A DNA stretch of 64,000 bases from Acidimicrobiaceae bacterium (GCA_027449885.1 DAIDKS010000040.1:50457-114456), one strand, 5' to 3'. Positions 9,026 through 18,146 are shown, numbered from the stretch's first letter. Notes: generated by a model from the sequence alone, not told the origin. Translations and numbers: made by a program.

Positions 9026-9933
9026 TAGTGCTGGTTCATCTCTCGCTCGAGCCGATTCAGCTGGTCGAGTCGACGCTCGAGCGAGGGGTGGGTCGAGAAG
9101 AGGGACGCCGCCGTTCCCCCGGCGAGCGCCGGGGTGAAGAAGAAGGCGTTCATGCCCTCCACCTGGCGCAGGTCGGTGCGCGGGATGCGCCCCATGTCGC
9201 CGGTGATGTGCACCAGGGCGCTCGCGAGCACGCTCGGCTTGCCGATGAGGATGGCGCCGGAGCGATCGGCGGCCAACTCGCGGTAGCGCGAGAGGGCCAT
9301 GGTCAGCAGGTAGGCGATGACGTAGACGACGAGCGACACGAGCCACGTGAGCATCTCGAGCAGGACGAGGTTCTCACCGTCACGACTGCGCTGACCCCCG
9401 TTGAGCATGGCGCCCCACATGGCCATGCGGCTGATGAGGCCGGCCAGCATGCCCACGCCCGAGGCGATGGTCATCACGGCGACGTCGCGGTGGGCGACGT
9501 GGCTCAGCTCGTGGGCGAGGACCGCCTCGAGCTCCTCGTCGTTCAGCCGGTTCATCAGCCCCCGGGTCGCGCAGACCACGGCGGCCTTCGGGCTGCGCCC
9601 CGTGGCGAAGGCGTTCGGGATGTCGAGCTCCGAGACCCCGACGCGGGGCTTGGGCATGTTGGCCATGAGGCACAGTCGGTCGACGATCGCGTGCAGTCGC
9701 GGCTCGTCCGCGGGGGTGACCTCGTGGGCCCGCATCGAGAACATCGCGATCTTGTCGCTGAAGTAGAACTGGGCGACGAGCGATCCGCCGGCGATCGCGA
9801 TCACGAGGACCGTGGAGACGCCCAGGCGGACGAGCACCGTGATGACGATGGCGTAGAGCAGGACGAGGGCGAGCCCCGTGAGGAACATCCTCAGGCTCAG
9901 CCCCCGGTCGGACTCGATGCGCGTGGCGCTCAC
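9025..9933 (-). CDS. htpX: Membrane zinc metalloprotease HtpX
   Basis: M48 peptidase of the cytoplasmic membrane that degrades misfolded membrane proteins. 302 aa, with two N-terminal hydrophobic segments (about residues 13-55), the zinc motif HELSH (AVLAHELSHVAHRD) in the middle, another hydrophobic pair after it and the third ligand region YRELAADRSGA. GTG start overlaps the pspA stop (GTGA). Its placement between pspA and pspAB ties it to envelope-stress control. Confidence 0.95.
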   Translation of the reverse strand: MSATRIESDRGLSLRMFLTGLALVLLYAIVITVLVRLGVSTVLVIAIAGGSLVAQFYFSDKIAMFSMRAHEVTPADEPRLHAIVDRLCLMANMPKPRVGVSELDIPNAFATGRSPKAAVVCATRGLMNRLNDEELEAVLAHELSHVAHRDVAVMTIASGVGMLAGLISRMAMWGAMLNGGQRSRDGENLVLLEMLTWLVSLVVYVIAYLLTMALSRYRELAADRSGAILIGKPSVLASALVHITGDMGRIPRTDLRQVEGMNAFFFTPALAGGTAASLFSTHPSLERRLDQLNRLEREMNQH

Positions 9934-10667
9934 GAGGCCTCCCCGGCGGGGGGCAGCGGCGCGGCGTCGGGGCTCGCGATCTCGGCCTTCAGGGCGGCGA
10001 GCTGGGCGTCGACGCTGGACGTGGCGCTCGCCTGGTCGAGCTGGGCCTGGATGTCGTCGCGGGAGCTCGTGAGGTCGGTGAGGGCGCCCGACGACAGCAA
10101 CTCGTCGAGGGCGCCGCTGCGGGCCTGCATCTCGGCGACCTTGTCCTGCGCTCGTTGCAGTGCGGCTCCGGCATCACTCATCGATGCCGAGATCCCGCTC
10201 ACGGCCTCGGAGACATGCGCCGAGGCCTCGGCCGCGGTGTAGGTGGCCTTGATGGTCTCCTTGCGCGTGCGGAAGGCCTCGACCTCCGTCTGGAGCCGCT
10301 GGGCCGTGTCGGAGAGCTTCTCCTCCTGCTCCACGACCGTCGCGTGTTGGGCGTCGAGGTCCTTCAGCTGCCCGGCGATGGCCTCCCGGCGCGTGAGCGC
10401 CTCGCGGGCCAGGGCCTCGTTGTTCTGTCCGAGGGCGGCCTTCGCCTGCTCGGCGAGCTTGTCGCCCTGAGCCTTCAGTTGCTCGGCCTGGATCTCGATG
10501 CGCTTGCGGGCCGTCGCCACGTCCGCGAGGGCCCGACGAACCTTGGTGAGGTTCTCGAGTTGCTCCTCGTAGGACAGGTCCAGCGTCTGTCGCGGGTCCT
10601 CCATCTTGTCGAGGGCCGCGTTGGACTTGGCCTTGAAGATGGTCGCGAGGCGCTTGCCGACTCCCAT
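9930..10667 (-). CDS. pspA: Phage shock protein A / IM30 family
   Basis: 245 aa coiled-coil ESCRT-III-like membrane-remodelling protein that protects the inner membrane. The N-terminal amphipathic helix (MGVGKRLATIFKAKSN) and the PspA signature DPRQTLDLSYEEQLENLTKV are followed by about 150 residues of heptad-like helix rich in Ala, Glu, Gln and Lys. A strong ribosome-binding site AAGGAGGT sits just before the ATG. The mycobacterial partners ClgR and Rv2743c are not present here; instead the operon carries htpX and pspAB. Confidence 0.94.
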   Translation of the reverse strand: MGVGKRLATIFKAKSNAALDKMEDPRQTLDLSYEEQLENLTKVRRALADVATARKRIEIQAEQLKAQGDKLAEQAKAALGQNNEALAREALTRREAIAGQLKDLDAQHATVVEQEEKLSDTAQRLQTEVEAFRTRKETIKATYTAAEASAHVSEAVSGISASMSDAGAALQRAQDKVAEMQARSGALDELLSSGALTDLTSSRDDIQAQLDQASATSSVDAQLAALKAEIASPDAAPLPPAGEAS

Positions 10668-10699
10668 AGGACCTCCTTAGTGGGGTCTAAACCAGATAC

Positions 10700-10705
10700 A
10701 GACTA
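10700..10705 (-). promoter_or_regulatory. Possible -10 of the pspA operon
   Basis: On the minus strand TAGTCT lies about 33 bases before the pspA ATG. The interval carries a short inverted repeat GTCT...AGAC (GTCTGTATCTGGTTTAGAC) that could be an operator. Weak evidence. Confidence 0.3.
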
Positions 10706-10716
10706 GGGGCCCGGGG

Positions 10717-10732
10717 GGCCGCACCGGCGGCC
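10717..10732 (-). terminator. GC-rich hairpin after purE
   Basis: GGCCGC-ACCG-GCGGCC perfect 6-bp stem 18 bases downstream of the purE stop on the minus strand. A T-rich stretch precedes rather than follows it, so it would be an atypical terminator or a mRNA 3' end stabiliser. Confidence 0.3.
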
Positions 10733-10749
10733 GAGGGGCTAAAAAGCGG

Positions 10750-11235
10750 CTAAGGGCGGGGGAGGTCGCGGTCCTGCGCCCGGGCCTCCTCGGCGAGGCC
10801 GTCGCGGTAGCGGGCGAGCGCCGCGGTCAGCGCCGCGTCACCGGAGGCCAGGATGCGAACCGCCAGCAGTCCCGCATTGGCCGCGCCGTTGACGGCCACG
10901 GTGGCGACCGGGACGCCACGGGGCATCTGGACGATGGAGAGCAGGGAGTCCAGCCCGTCCAGTCGAGCGAGCGCGACCGGGACGCCGATGACCGGTAGAT
11001 CGGTGACGGCGGCGAGCATGCCCGGTAGGTGGGCCGCCCCACCCGCCCCGGCGATGAGGACCCGTAGGCCCCGCTCGGCGGCCGTCGACCCGTAGTCGAT
11101 CATGTCGCGTGGGGTCCGGTGCGCCGAGACGACGCGGACCTCGTACTCGACGCCGAATCGCTCCAGGACCTCGGTCGCGCCCTCAAGGACGGCGTAGTCC
11201 GAGGAGCTGCCCATCACCACGCCGACCGTCGTCAT
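10750..11235 (-). CDS. purE: N5-carboxyaminoimidazole ribonucleotide mutase PurE
   Basis: Class I PurE, converting N5-CAIR to CAIR in purine synthesis. 161 aa, start at ATG ([14 protein letters not shown]). Signatures: GSSSDY near residue 10, VVSAHRTP around residue 40, [13 protein letters not shown] and the [16 protein letters not shown] loop. The ATG overlaps the purK stop (ATGA), so PurK product feeds PurE from one transcript. The C-terminal tail is short and basic/acidic mixed. Confidence 0.95.
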   Translation of the reverse strand: MTTVGVVMGSSSDYAVLEGATEVLERFGVEYEVRVVSAHRTPRDMIDYGSTAAERGLRVLIAGAGGAAHLPGMLAAVTDLPVIGVPVALARLDGLDSLLSIVQMPRGVPVATVAVNGAANAGLLAVRILASGDAALTAALARYRDGLAEEARAQDRDLPRP

Positions 11236-12371
11236 CCCACCTCCGCCGGGGCCGCGCCACACGCGCGGGCCTGGCTCCATGCTCTCACGCGGGCGCGCTC
11301 CACGTCCTCGGCGAGCGCCGTGACGTGACCGATCTTGCGGGCGGGTCGCCAGGCCTTGCGGTAGTCGTGGACGACGACGCCAGGTGTCGCGGGGACCGTG
11401 AGACGGGCCGGGGCCGCGCCACCGACGAGGTTGACCATCACCGCGGCCGGCGCGACCGGGTCGGTCGACCCGAGCGGGTGGCCCGCGACGGCCCGCAGGT
11501 GGTTCTCGAACTGGCTCGTCCTCGCCCCCTCGATCGTCCAGTGCCCGGTGTTGTGCGGCCGCAGCGCGACCTCGTTGACGAGGAGCCGTCCGGCGACGTC
11601 GAAGAGCTCGACGGCGAGGAGCCCGATCGCTCCCGAGAGATCGGCGATACGCGTGGCGAGGGTGACGGCCTCGTCCCGCCGGGCCTCGGCGAGGGTGGCG
11701 GGAAAGGAGGTCTCGACGCACATGCCGCTCGCCTGGACGGTGGAAACCGTCGGGTACGCGAGCAGGTCGCCGCCGACGGATCGCACGACGATCTGGGCCA
11801 GCTCCCCGTCGAGCGGCAGGCGCTCCTCGACGACAGCGGGACTCACCCGTGCGACGACGTCACGCGCCTCGGCCGCCCCGTGGCAGAAGAAGACGCCGCG
11901 ACCGTCGTATCCGCCGGTCGCGGCCTTGACCACGGTGTGCGTGTGAGCGGCGAGGAATCGCTCGAGGCTGGGGTCATCGGGGTCGTTCGCCACGACGAAG
12001 TCCGGCACCGGCAGCCCGGCGGCCGCCAGGGTGGTGCGCTGATAGGCCTTGTCGACGCTGAATCGCAGGGCGCGCGGTGAGGGTCGCACGACGACGCCCG
12101 TGGCCTCCAGCCGGCTCAGCAGATCGAGGTCGACGAGCTCGTGATCGAAGGTCACCACCTCGGTGAGGTCGCCGAGTCGCCGGAGCATCTCGGGGTCCCG
12201 GGGGGAGCCCACCAGGTGGTGGGCGGCGACGGCGGACGCCGGATCGTCGGCCGACGCGGCGAGCACCGTGAGCTCCACTCCGGCGGACGCCGCGGCCTCG
12301 GCCATCATGAGGGCCAACTGGCCGCCCCCCACCACCCCCACCCGGGTCGGGCTAGGTTCACGGGGGGCCAC
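11232..12371 (-). CDS. purK: 5-(carboxyamino)imidazole ribonucleotide synthase PurK
   Basis: ATP-grasp enzyme making N5-CAIR from AIR, ATP and bicarbonate. 379 aa. The ORF track overextends by over 200 codons; the conserved N terminus ([18 protein letters not shown]) and a TAGCGT element 7 bases before the GTG at 12371 fix the start. ATP-grasp features: [61 protein letters not shown]. Overlaps purE by 4 bases; purK-purE order. Confidence 0.95.
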   Translation of the reverse strand: MAPREPSPTRVGVVGGGQLALMMAEAAASAGVELTVLAASADDPASAVAAHHLVGSPRDPEMLRRLGDLTEVVTFDHELVDLDLLSRLEATGVVVRPSPRALRFSVDKAYQRTTLAAAGLPVPDFVVANDPDDPSLERFLAAHTHTVVKAATGGYDGRGVFFCHGAAEARDVVARVSPAVVEERLPLDGELAQIVVRSVGGDLLAYPTVSTVQASGMCVETSFPATLAEARRDEAVTLATRIADLSGAIGLLAVELFDVAGRLLVNEVALRPHNTGHWTIEGARTSQFENHLRAVAGHPLGSTDPVAPAAVMVNLVGGAAPARLTVPATPGVVVHDYRKAWRPARKIGHVTALAEDVERARVRAWSQARACGAAPAEVG

Positions 12372-12378
12372 GACATTG

Positions 12379-12384
12379 ACGCTA
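12379..12384 (-). promoter_or_regulatory. -10 element of leaderless purKE promoter
   Basis: TAGCGT on the minus strand, 7 bases, then GTG of purK. It decides the purK start. Confidence 0.55.
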
Positions 12385-12406
12385 CCGGCCTCGAGGGGGT
12401 GACCCG

Positions 12407-13312
12407 ATGCGCATCGCGGTAGGGCTCGACATCGCTGATTCGATCGACACGACCCTGGCGCGCGCCCACGACCTGCACGGTCTTGGCGTGCGATCGCTCT
12501 GGTCCTCGCAGATATTCGGCCCGGACACCCTGACCGTCCTCGCGATCGTGGGACGTGAGCTGCCCGACCTCGACCTCGGCACCGCGGTCGTCCCGGTCCA
12601 GCCCCGCCACCCGGCCGTTCTCGCCGCTCAGGCGCGCACCGTGCAGGAGGCCATGGGGGGCACCCTGACGCTGGGGGTCGGCCTGTCGCACCAGGTCGTC
12701 GTGGAGGGGCTCTGGGGCCTCTCCTTCGAGCGCCCCGCGCACTACATGCACGAGTACCTGAACGCCCTCGCCCCGCTGCTGCGCGGGGAGCCGGTGACCA
12801 GTTCCGGCGAGATGGTCTCGGTGGCCGCCACGGGGGTGCTCGGCCCGCGCGACGTGCGGGCGCCGGGGCTCGTGGTGGCGGCGCTCGGCGAGCGCATGCT
12901 CCGTCTCGCCGGGTCGCTGACCGACGGGACGGTGCTCTGGATGACGGGTCGGCGGACCATCGAGACGCACATCGCCCCCGTGCTGCGCGCGGCCGCCGAC
13001 GAGGCGGGGCGCCCCCAGCCACGGGTCGTCTGCTCACTGCCCGTCTGCGTGACCGACGACCCGGCCCGCGCGGCCGAGGCGATCGACCGTCAGTTCGCGA
13101 TCTACCCCACGCTGCCCAGTTACGCCGCGATGCTCGAGCGCGAGGGGGCGACGAGGGCCTCCGACATCGCCGTCGTCGGTTCGAGCGAGCAGGTCCGCGA
13201 CGAGCTCGGCCGTCTCGCGGCGGCCGGTGTGACGGAGTTCTCCGCGGTGGTCGTCGGGGATCGGGACGAGCGCGTGGCCACGACGACGCTGATCGCGTCG
13301 ATGGCCTCCTAG
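12407..13312 (+). CDS. LLM-class (luciferase-like) F420-dependent oxidoreductase
   Basis: 301 aa TIM-barrel of the bacterial luciferase-like superfamily. Residues 1-110 give RIAVGLDIAD, SLWSSQIFGPDTLTVLA and GTAVVPVQPRHPAVLAAQARTVQ, then LTLGVGLSHQ, a standard F420-binding arrangement. The end of the protein (DELGRLAAAGVTEFSAV) fits the family. The start ATG has GAGGGGG 8 bases upstream. Divergent from purK. The substrate cannot be read from sequence; cofactor F420 is inferred from the family and from the other LLM genes here. Confidence 0.87.
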   Translation: MRIAVGLDIADSIDTTLARAHDLHGLGVRSLWSSQIFGPDTLTVLAIVGRELPDLDLGTAVVPVQPRHPAVLAAQARTVQEAMGGTLTLGVGLSHQVVVEGLWGLSFERPAHYMHEYLNALAPLLRGEPVTSSGEMVSVAATGVLGPRDVRAPGLVVAALGERMLRLAGSLTDGTVLWMTGRRTIETHIAPVLRAAADEAGRPQPRVVCSLPVCVTDDPARAAEAIDRQFAIYPTLPSYAAMLEREGATRASDIAVVGSSEQVRDELGRLAAAGVTEFSAVVVGDRDERVATTTLIASMAS

Positions 13313-13400
13313 GCCCTCGACCGACCGTGACGAGCGAGCCCTCGGGAGCCCTGAACTAGAGTCGTCGGGTCCCGGGATGTCCCCGGAAAAGGGAGTCGCA

Positions 13401-13769
13401 GTGGTCGAGGTCGCCAGCATCCTGTCGCTCGCGCTGTTCGTCGCCTTCGTGACGGCGGGCGCGCAGAAGGTCATCTTCAATCCCTCCATGTCGCACGCCG
13501 CGGAACGTCTCGGCTTCTCGAAGAGCGCCTACCAGCGCATCGGCGTCGCGGAGATCGTGGCCGGCGTGGTCCTCATCGCGGGACTGTCCGCCACGGGGTC
13601 CTCCCTGCTCGCGATCCTCAACGAGGTGGCCGCCGCGGGTCTCGTGCTGCTCATGATCGGAGCGGTGCGGAGCCACCGTCGAGCGGGCGAGGCGTGGCGA
13701 TCCGCCCTGCCGGCCCTCGCTCTCGGGGCGGCCGCGCTGCTCGAGGTCGTCTTTCGCCTGGTTGGTTAG
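13401..13769 (+). CDS. DoxX-like small membrane protein
   Basis: 122 aa from GTG 13401, preferred to the ATG at 13377 because GGGA lies about 8 bases before it and the protein begins directly with the first membrane helix (ILSLALFVAFVTAGAQKV). Three to four hydrophobic segments follow (VAEIVAGVVLIAGL, LLAILNEVAAAGLVLLMIGA, ALPALALGAAALLEVVF), matching DoxX/DoxD-like proteins of unknown exact function, often tied to thiol or oxidant metabolism. Overlaps the convergent DsbA-like gene by 4 bases. Confidence 0.78.
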   Translation: MVEVASILSLALFVAFVTAGAQKVIFNPSMSHAAERLGFSKSAYQRIGVAEIVAGVVLIAGLSATGSSLLAILNEVAAAGLVLLMIGAVRSHRRAGEAWRSALPALALGAAALLEVVFRLVG

Positions 13770-14362
13770 GCCGGCAGGCGCGTGTGCTTGAACTCGTTGA
13801 GGGCGGCCTGGTGGGTCATCATCTCGACGAGTGAGCCGATCAGGCGCGCGGAGGCCTTGCCGTCGGACGTCGGCGGGTCCATGTAGCGCACGAAGGTCGC
13901 GTCGTGGCCGACCACGAAGGTGGGCACGCCGAAGGCCTCGACCTCCGCGAAGCGCTCGTGACTCTGCGCGATCACCCGGTGCGGCCGGCGGGAGGCGACG
14001 TCCGCGGCGACCCGGGCGGTGTCGACGCCGAGGGGCTCGAGGACCTCGAGCACCTCGGCGAGGTCCTTCAGACGGCGCCCCTGCTCGTGGCGAGCCCGGA
14101 ACAGGGCTTCGTGCGCGTCCACGAACCGCTCGGGCTGTTCGTCACGGACCGACACCCCGGCGGCCAGGGCGACGAGGTCGCCGTCGTAGGCGGGGTCGTC
14201 CCACACGTCGGGCGCCCCCTCGGCGCGGTGGCCCTGGCTGAGGCTCCAGGGGGCGAAGGTCACCTCGAAGGGCGCGCCGGAGCGCAGGGCGGCGATCACG
14301 TGGAGGTGGATGTTCTTCGCGAACGGGCAGCGGTAGTCGAAGGAGAGTTCGAAGGCGGTCAC
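13766..14362 (-). CDS. DsbA-family thioredoxin-fold protein with a lone active-site cysteine
   Basis: 198 aa DsbA/FrnE-like protein, with no signal peptide, so cytoplasmic. The active-site region reads FDYRCPFAKN: the first Cys of the usual CPxC is kept but the second is Ala-Lys. A long helical insert follows, then EAFGVPTFVVG, which supplies the cis-Pro loop. The monothiol pattern resembles 2-hydroxychromene isomerase or mycothiol-linked relatives rather than a disulfide oxidase. GTG start is fixed by TAGGCT 6 bases upstream. Confidence 0.82.
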   Translation of the reverse strand: MTAFELSFDYRCPFAKNIHLHVIAALRSGAPFEVTFAPWSLSQGHRAEGAPDVWDDPAYDGDLVALAAGVSVRDEQPERFVDAHEALFRARHEQGRRLKDLAEVLEVLEPLGVDTARVAADVASRRPHRVIAQSHERFAEVEAFGVPTFVVGHDATFVRYMDPPTSDGKASARLIGSLVEMMTHQAALNEFKHTRLPA

Positions 14363-14368
14363 CCCGGC

Positions 14369-14374
14369 AGCCTA
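14369..14374 (-). promoter_or_regulatory. -10 element of leaderless DsbA-like gene
   Basis: TAGGCT on the minus strand, 6 bases, GTG. It overlaps the 3' end (TAG stop region) of the upstream RecB-like gene, so the hexamer reuses that stop codon. Confidence 0.55.
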
Positions 14375-15169
14375 GGGACGAACGTCGGGCACCTCGACGC
14401 CGCTCGCCGCGCAGCGGGCCCGGTAGGGGCACCAGCGACAGCTCCGCGGCGAGGGCCGGGCGGGGAAGTCTCCGGCCGCGTGGTAGCGGGTGATGCGACT
14501 CCACGCCTGCGCCGCGGCGTCGGTTCGGGCGGCGACCACGACGGGGGAGACGGGGCGCTCGAGGACGTCCGCGCGACCGACGTAGAGGAGCCGGATCACC
14601 CGGGGCAACTCGCCCAGGGCGGCGTCGCACAGCGCGGCGTAGAGCTCGGTGTTGGCGAAGGTCTGCGAGTCGAACTGGCGTGACGGCGGGTTCCCCGTCT
14701 TGTAGTCGATGATCGCGAGGCTCCCGTCGGGCTCTCGATCGAGCCGGTCGAGGATGCCGAGGAGCGGCGCGCCACCGAGCTCGACCTCGAGACGCAGCTC
14801 GACGCCCTCGTGGACGACCGCGGCGGGGTCCTCGAGGGTCGCGTAGACGTCGATCGCGCGCGACGCGTCGGCGCGGAGTCGCCGGTCGAGGTCGGCCTCG
14901 TGGTCGAGGTCGCGTCGGACGCCCTCGTCGACCACGGCCTCGAGGGCCGCCGGGAGGAGGGAGCGGGCGACGTCGATCGAACGCTCCTCGGCGGGGCGGC
15001 GGTGGAGGTGCTCGAGGACGTGATGGACGACCCGGCCGCGCGTCGTCGCGTAGGTCGCGGGCTGGGGGATCCGCTCGACGGCGGAGTACTGGTAGCGGCG
15101 CGGGCACGACTGGAAGTCCTGGAGCCGCGACGGGGAGAGCGCGCGGGGGAGCGGATCGGAGAGCGCCAC
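14372..15169 (-). CDS. RecB-family PD-(D/E)XK exonuclease with Cys-cluster
   Basis: 265 aa nuclease-only protein of the PDDEXK_1 (Cas4/AddB-C-terminal-like) group. The N terminus LSPSRLQDFQSCPRRYQY carries the first Cys; GRVVHHVLEHLH is the helix of motif I; ILDRLDRE...LAIIDYKTG contains the D...DxK catalytic core (GxxDRxD, then IIDYKTG). The C-terminal RSCRWCPYRARC gives three further cysteines, so a 4Fe-4S cluster as in Cas4/AddB is expected. Stand-alone, with no helicase or CRISPR neighbour. GTG start placed by TACGGT 6 bases upstream. Confidence 0.87.
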   Translation of the reverse strand: MALSDPLPRALSPSRLQDFQSCPRRYQYSAVERIPQPATYATTRGRVVHHVLEHLHRRPAEERSIDVARSLLPAALEAVVDEGVRRDLDHEADLDRRLRADASRAIDVYATLEDPAAVVHEGVELRLEVELGGAPLLGILDRLDREPDGSLAIIDYKTGNPPSRQFDSQTFANTELYAALCDAALGELPRVIRLLYVGRADVLERPVSPVVVAARTDAAAQAWSRITRYHAAGDFPARPSPRSCRWCPYRARCAASGVEVPDVRP

Positions 15170-15175
15170 GGCCTC

Positions 15176-15181
15176 ACCGTA
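15176..15181 (-). promoter_or_regulatory. -10 element of leaderless RecB-like gene
   Basis: TACGGT on the minus strand, 6 bases, GTG. Confidence 0.5.
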
Positions 15182-15218
15182 CGCGACAGGGGTGACGACG
15201 GCGGGTAGAAATGACGCC

Positions 15219-15521
15219 GTGCGTCGGCGAGAACTGTCACCCGCCCCCGTCGCGCTGCGCCGCGACGAGGCCTGGGCCGGGGTGCGCTCCGGGGATCCGG
15301 TGGAGATCGACGACGCACGACTGCGCCACGGGCGGTGGTCCTTCGAGGCCCACGTCGTGAACGAGGCGTCCGGTGAGCACTGGGTCGACGTCCGTGGGGG
15401 GCGCGACGGTGAGAGCGTGCGACGTTCCGTGCGCTGCGAACTCGTCTATCCGGGGGGAGCGCGTCGGCGGGGCCACCTGATCGGTCCCTCCCTGGTCGAC
15501 GCGCCGCGCCTACCCCTCTGA
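15219..15521 (+). CDS. Hypothetical protein, 100 aa
   Basis: Not recognised. The ORF track starts at GTG 15192, but TAGAAA lies 7 bases before the GTG at 15219, so I prefer the shorter form. The protein is strongly basic and Gly/Arg rich with alternating beta-like stretches (RWSFEAHVVNEASGEHWVDVRGGRDG, RSVRCELVYPGGARRRGHLIG), suggesting a small beta-barrel. No cysteine motif or membrane helix. Convergent with the MFS gene (12-base overlap). Coding status is supported by codon-position GC only by eye. Confidence 0.55.
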   Translation: MRRRELSPAPVALRRDEAWAGVRSGDPVEIDDARLRHGRWSFEAHVVNEASGEHWVDVRGGRDGESVRRSVRCELVYPGGARRRGHLIGPSLVDAPRLPL

Positions 15522-16745
15522 ACTCGGCTGGTCGATCGCGTTCACCCGGCGCGAGACGAGGATGAGCGCGCTCGGCACCAACGTGATCAGGGCCGTGCCC
15601 ACCAGGTACGGTCGCACGCCGACGACGCCGCTCAGCGATCCCGCCACCGCGAGGCCGACCGGACTGAGGCCGAGCGAGACGAACCAGTCGACGCTGCTCA
15701 CCCGACCGAGGAGCTCCCGGGGGACCAGCTTCTGCAGCATCGACTCCCAGATGACGTTGCCGTAGAGCAGGCCGGGCGTCGTGAGGACGGGGATCACGAG
15801 GATCTCGGCGTAGTTGCGCGCCACTCCGACGATGGCGACGGCGAGGGATGCGCTGACCCACGCGAGGGACATCGCTCGAATGCGTCGTCGCGGGACGGGG
15901 AGGTTGCTCACGACGAGGGCGACGACGGCCCCGGCCGCTCCGCCGATCGCGAAGAAGAAGCCGATCGCCGGCTTCGAGGCGTGGAGATCGTTGCGCAGGA
16001 GGAAGGAGAGGAGCACCCCCGAGGGGACGAAGACCAGGGCGTTCAGGAGCGCCGCGCTGAGCAGCGTCGCCCAGATCCAGGTCTGGCCCCGCACGAAGCG
16101 CAGTCCCTCGAGGATCTCGTGCCGCATCGAGGGCGTCTCGCGACGTTCCGGGCGAGGGGTCGGGCGCATGAGCAGGAGGCTCGTCGCCGAAACCACGAAG
16201 GTCGCGGCGTCGACGCCGATGGCGACGGAGGTGGAGCTGGCGGCGAGCAGGCCGCCCACCGCGGGGCCGAGGAACTGGCCGACGACGTTGTTGGCGAGGG
16301 GTCGGGCACTGTTCATGGCGGTCAGGAGGTCGTCGGGGACGATTTCGGGGACGACGGCCGTCAGGGCGGGGGTGAAGAGCGCGTCGAAGGAGCCGAAGAC
16401 CAGGGCGAAGGCGATGAGGTCGACGTAGTGCAGGTGGTGCGAGGCGATGAGGGCGACGAGGGCCGTGGTGACGATCGCCCGGCCGACGTCGCTCACGAGC
16501 AGGAGGAGACGTCGCGAGTGGCGATCGACGACGACCCCGCCCACCAGTAGGAAGGCGACGGTCGGCGCCATCCGAGCCGCGGCGAACCACCCGAGGGCTC
16601 CCGGCGAGCGCGTGGTGTCGAGGACGAGCAGCGTCAGGGCGACCGCGGCGACGCCGTCGCCGAACATCGAGACGGTTTGGCCCGCGAGCAGGAGGGCGGG
16701 ATCGCGCCGGTGCAGCAGGCGCCACAAGGCGGGTCGGCTGGGCAC
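15510..16745 (-). CDS. MFS exporter (EntS/tetracycline-type MFS_3)
   Basis: 411 aa major facilitator with about 12 hydrophobic segments. The first loop (LLAGQTVSMFGDGVAAVALTLLVLD), the GGVVVDRHSRRLLLLVSD loop 2-3 motif, and DALFTPALTAVVPEIVPDDLLTAMNS are typical of the MFS_3 drug/siderophore exporters. The ORF begins at GTG 16751, but TAGCGT lies 7 bases before the next GTG (16745), which I take as the start. Divergent from the DCC gene with only 31 bases between. Confidence 0.87.
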   Translation of the reverse strand: MPSRPALWRLLHRRDPALLLAGQTVSMFGDGVAAVALTLLVLDTTRSPGALGWFAAARMAPTVAFLLVGGVVVDRHSRRLLLLVSDVGRAIVTTALVALIASHHLHYVDLIAFALVFGSFDALFTPALTAVVPEIVPDDLLTAMNSARPLANNVVGQFLGPAVGGLLAASSTSVAIGVDAATFVVSATSLLLMRPTPRPERRETPSMRHEILEGLRFVRGQTWIWATLLSAALLNALVFVPSGVLLSFLLRNDLHASKPAIGFFFAIGGAAGAVVALVVSNLPVPRRRIRAMSLAWVSASLAVAIVGVARNYAEILVIPVLTTPGLLYGNVIWESMLQKLVPRELLGRVSSVDWFVSLGLSPVGLAVAGSLSGVVGVRPYLVGTALITLVPSALILVSRRVNAIDQPSSEG

Positions 16746-16752
16746 CGTCACG

Positions 16753-16758
16753 ACGCTA
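16753..16758 (-). promoter_or_regulatory. -10 element of leaderless MFS promoter
   Basis: TAGCGT on the minus strand, 7 bases before GTG 16745. Sits 6 bp from the opposing -10 of the DCC gene. Confidence 0.5.
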
Positions 16759-16764
16759 GCCCGG

Positions 16765-16770
16765 TACCCT
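16765..16770 (+). promoter_or_regulatory. -10 element of leaderless DCC-protein promoter
   Basis: TACCCT, 6 bases, ATG at 16777. Confidence 0.55.
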
Positions 16771-16776
16771 GAGTAA

Positions 16777-17121
16777 ATGGCGCAACTCGTCTACGACGCC
16801 GGGTGCTCGTGGTGCGTGGGCGCCGTGGACTTCGCGAGGCGCCACGCGATCGAGCCGCGCCCGTTCGAGCCCGTGGGCAGCTCCCTCGCGCTCTCGGAGG
16901 GCTCGTTCGATCTCATTGCCGAGCAGTACGCCGCCTCGGTCTGGTGGATCGACGACGACGGTCCTCGTGGTGGCATCGACGCCGTCGCTGCGGTGCTCGG
17001 GACCCTGCGGGCGCCGTGGCCGTGGTTGGGTGTCGTCATCGCTCGGCGGCCCGTGCGCTGGATCGCCGAGCCGGCGTACCGCGTGGTCGCGCGGTGCCGA
17101 CCCGGGCGGCGCCGCCCCTGA
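16777..17121 (+). CDS. DCC-family thiol-disulfide oxidoreductase-like protein (DUF393)
   Basis: 114 aa. The N terminus LVYDAGCSWCVGAVDFARRH is the DCC signature, here D-x-x-C-x-x-C, on a thioredoxin-like fold. The middle region SVWWIDDDGPRGGIDAVAAVLG matches the family's second conserved block. A hydrophobic C-terminal half (APWPWLGVVIARRPVRWIAE) ends in a basic tail. The family's substrate is unknown. Leaderless start. Confidence 0.83.
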   Translation: MAQLVYDAGCSWCVGAVDFARRHAIEPRPFEPVGSSLALSEGSFDLIAEQYAASVWWIDDDGPRGGIDAVAAVLGTLRAPWPWLGVVIARRPVRWIAEPAYRVVARCRPGRRRP

Positions 17122-17143
17122 CCCGAGTGGTCGAGCGGGGCGT

Positions 17144-17149
17144 TACGCT
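17144..17149 (+). promoter_or_regulatory. -10 element of leaderless aldo/keto reductase promoter
   Basis: TACGCT, 6 bases, ATG at 17156. Decides the start, since the ORF track overextends by 80 codons. Confidence 0.55.
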
Positions 17150-17155
17150 GCCGCC

Positions 17156-18127
<972 letters not shown>

Positions 18128-18146
18128 CGATTTTTCGACCAACCCC

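Noticed and set aside
14596-16725. 709-aa minus-strand ORF
   Set aside because: Arg/Pro-rich shadow of the MFS and RecB-like genes, which are recognisable in other frames.
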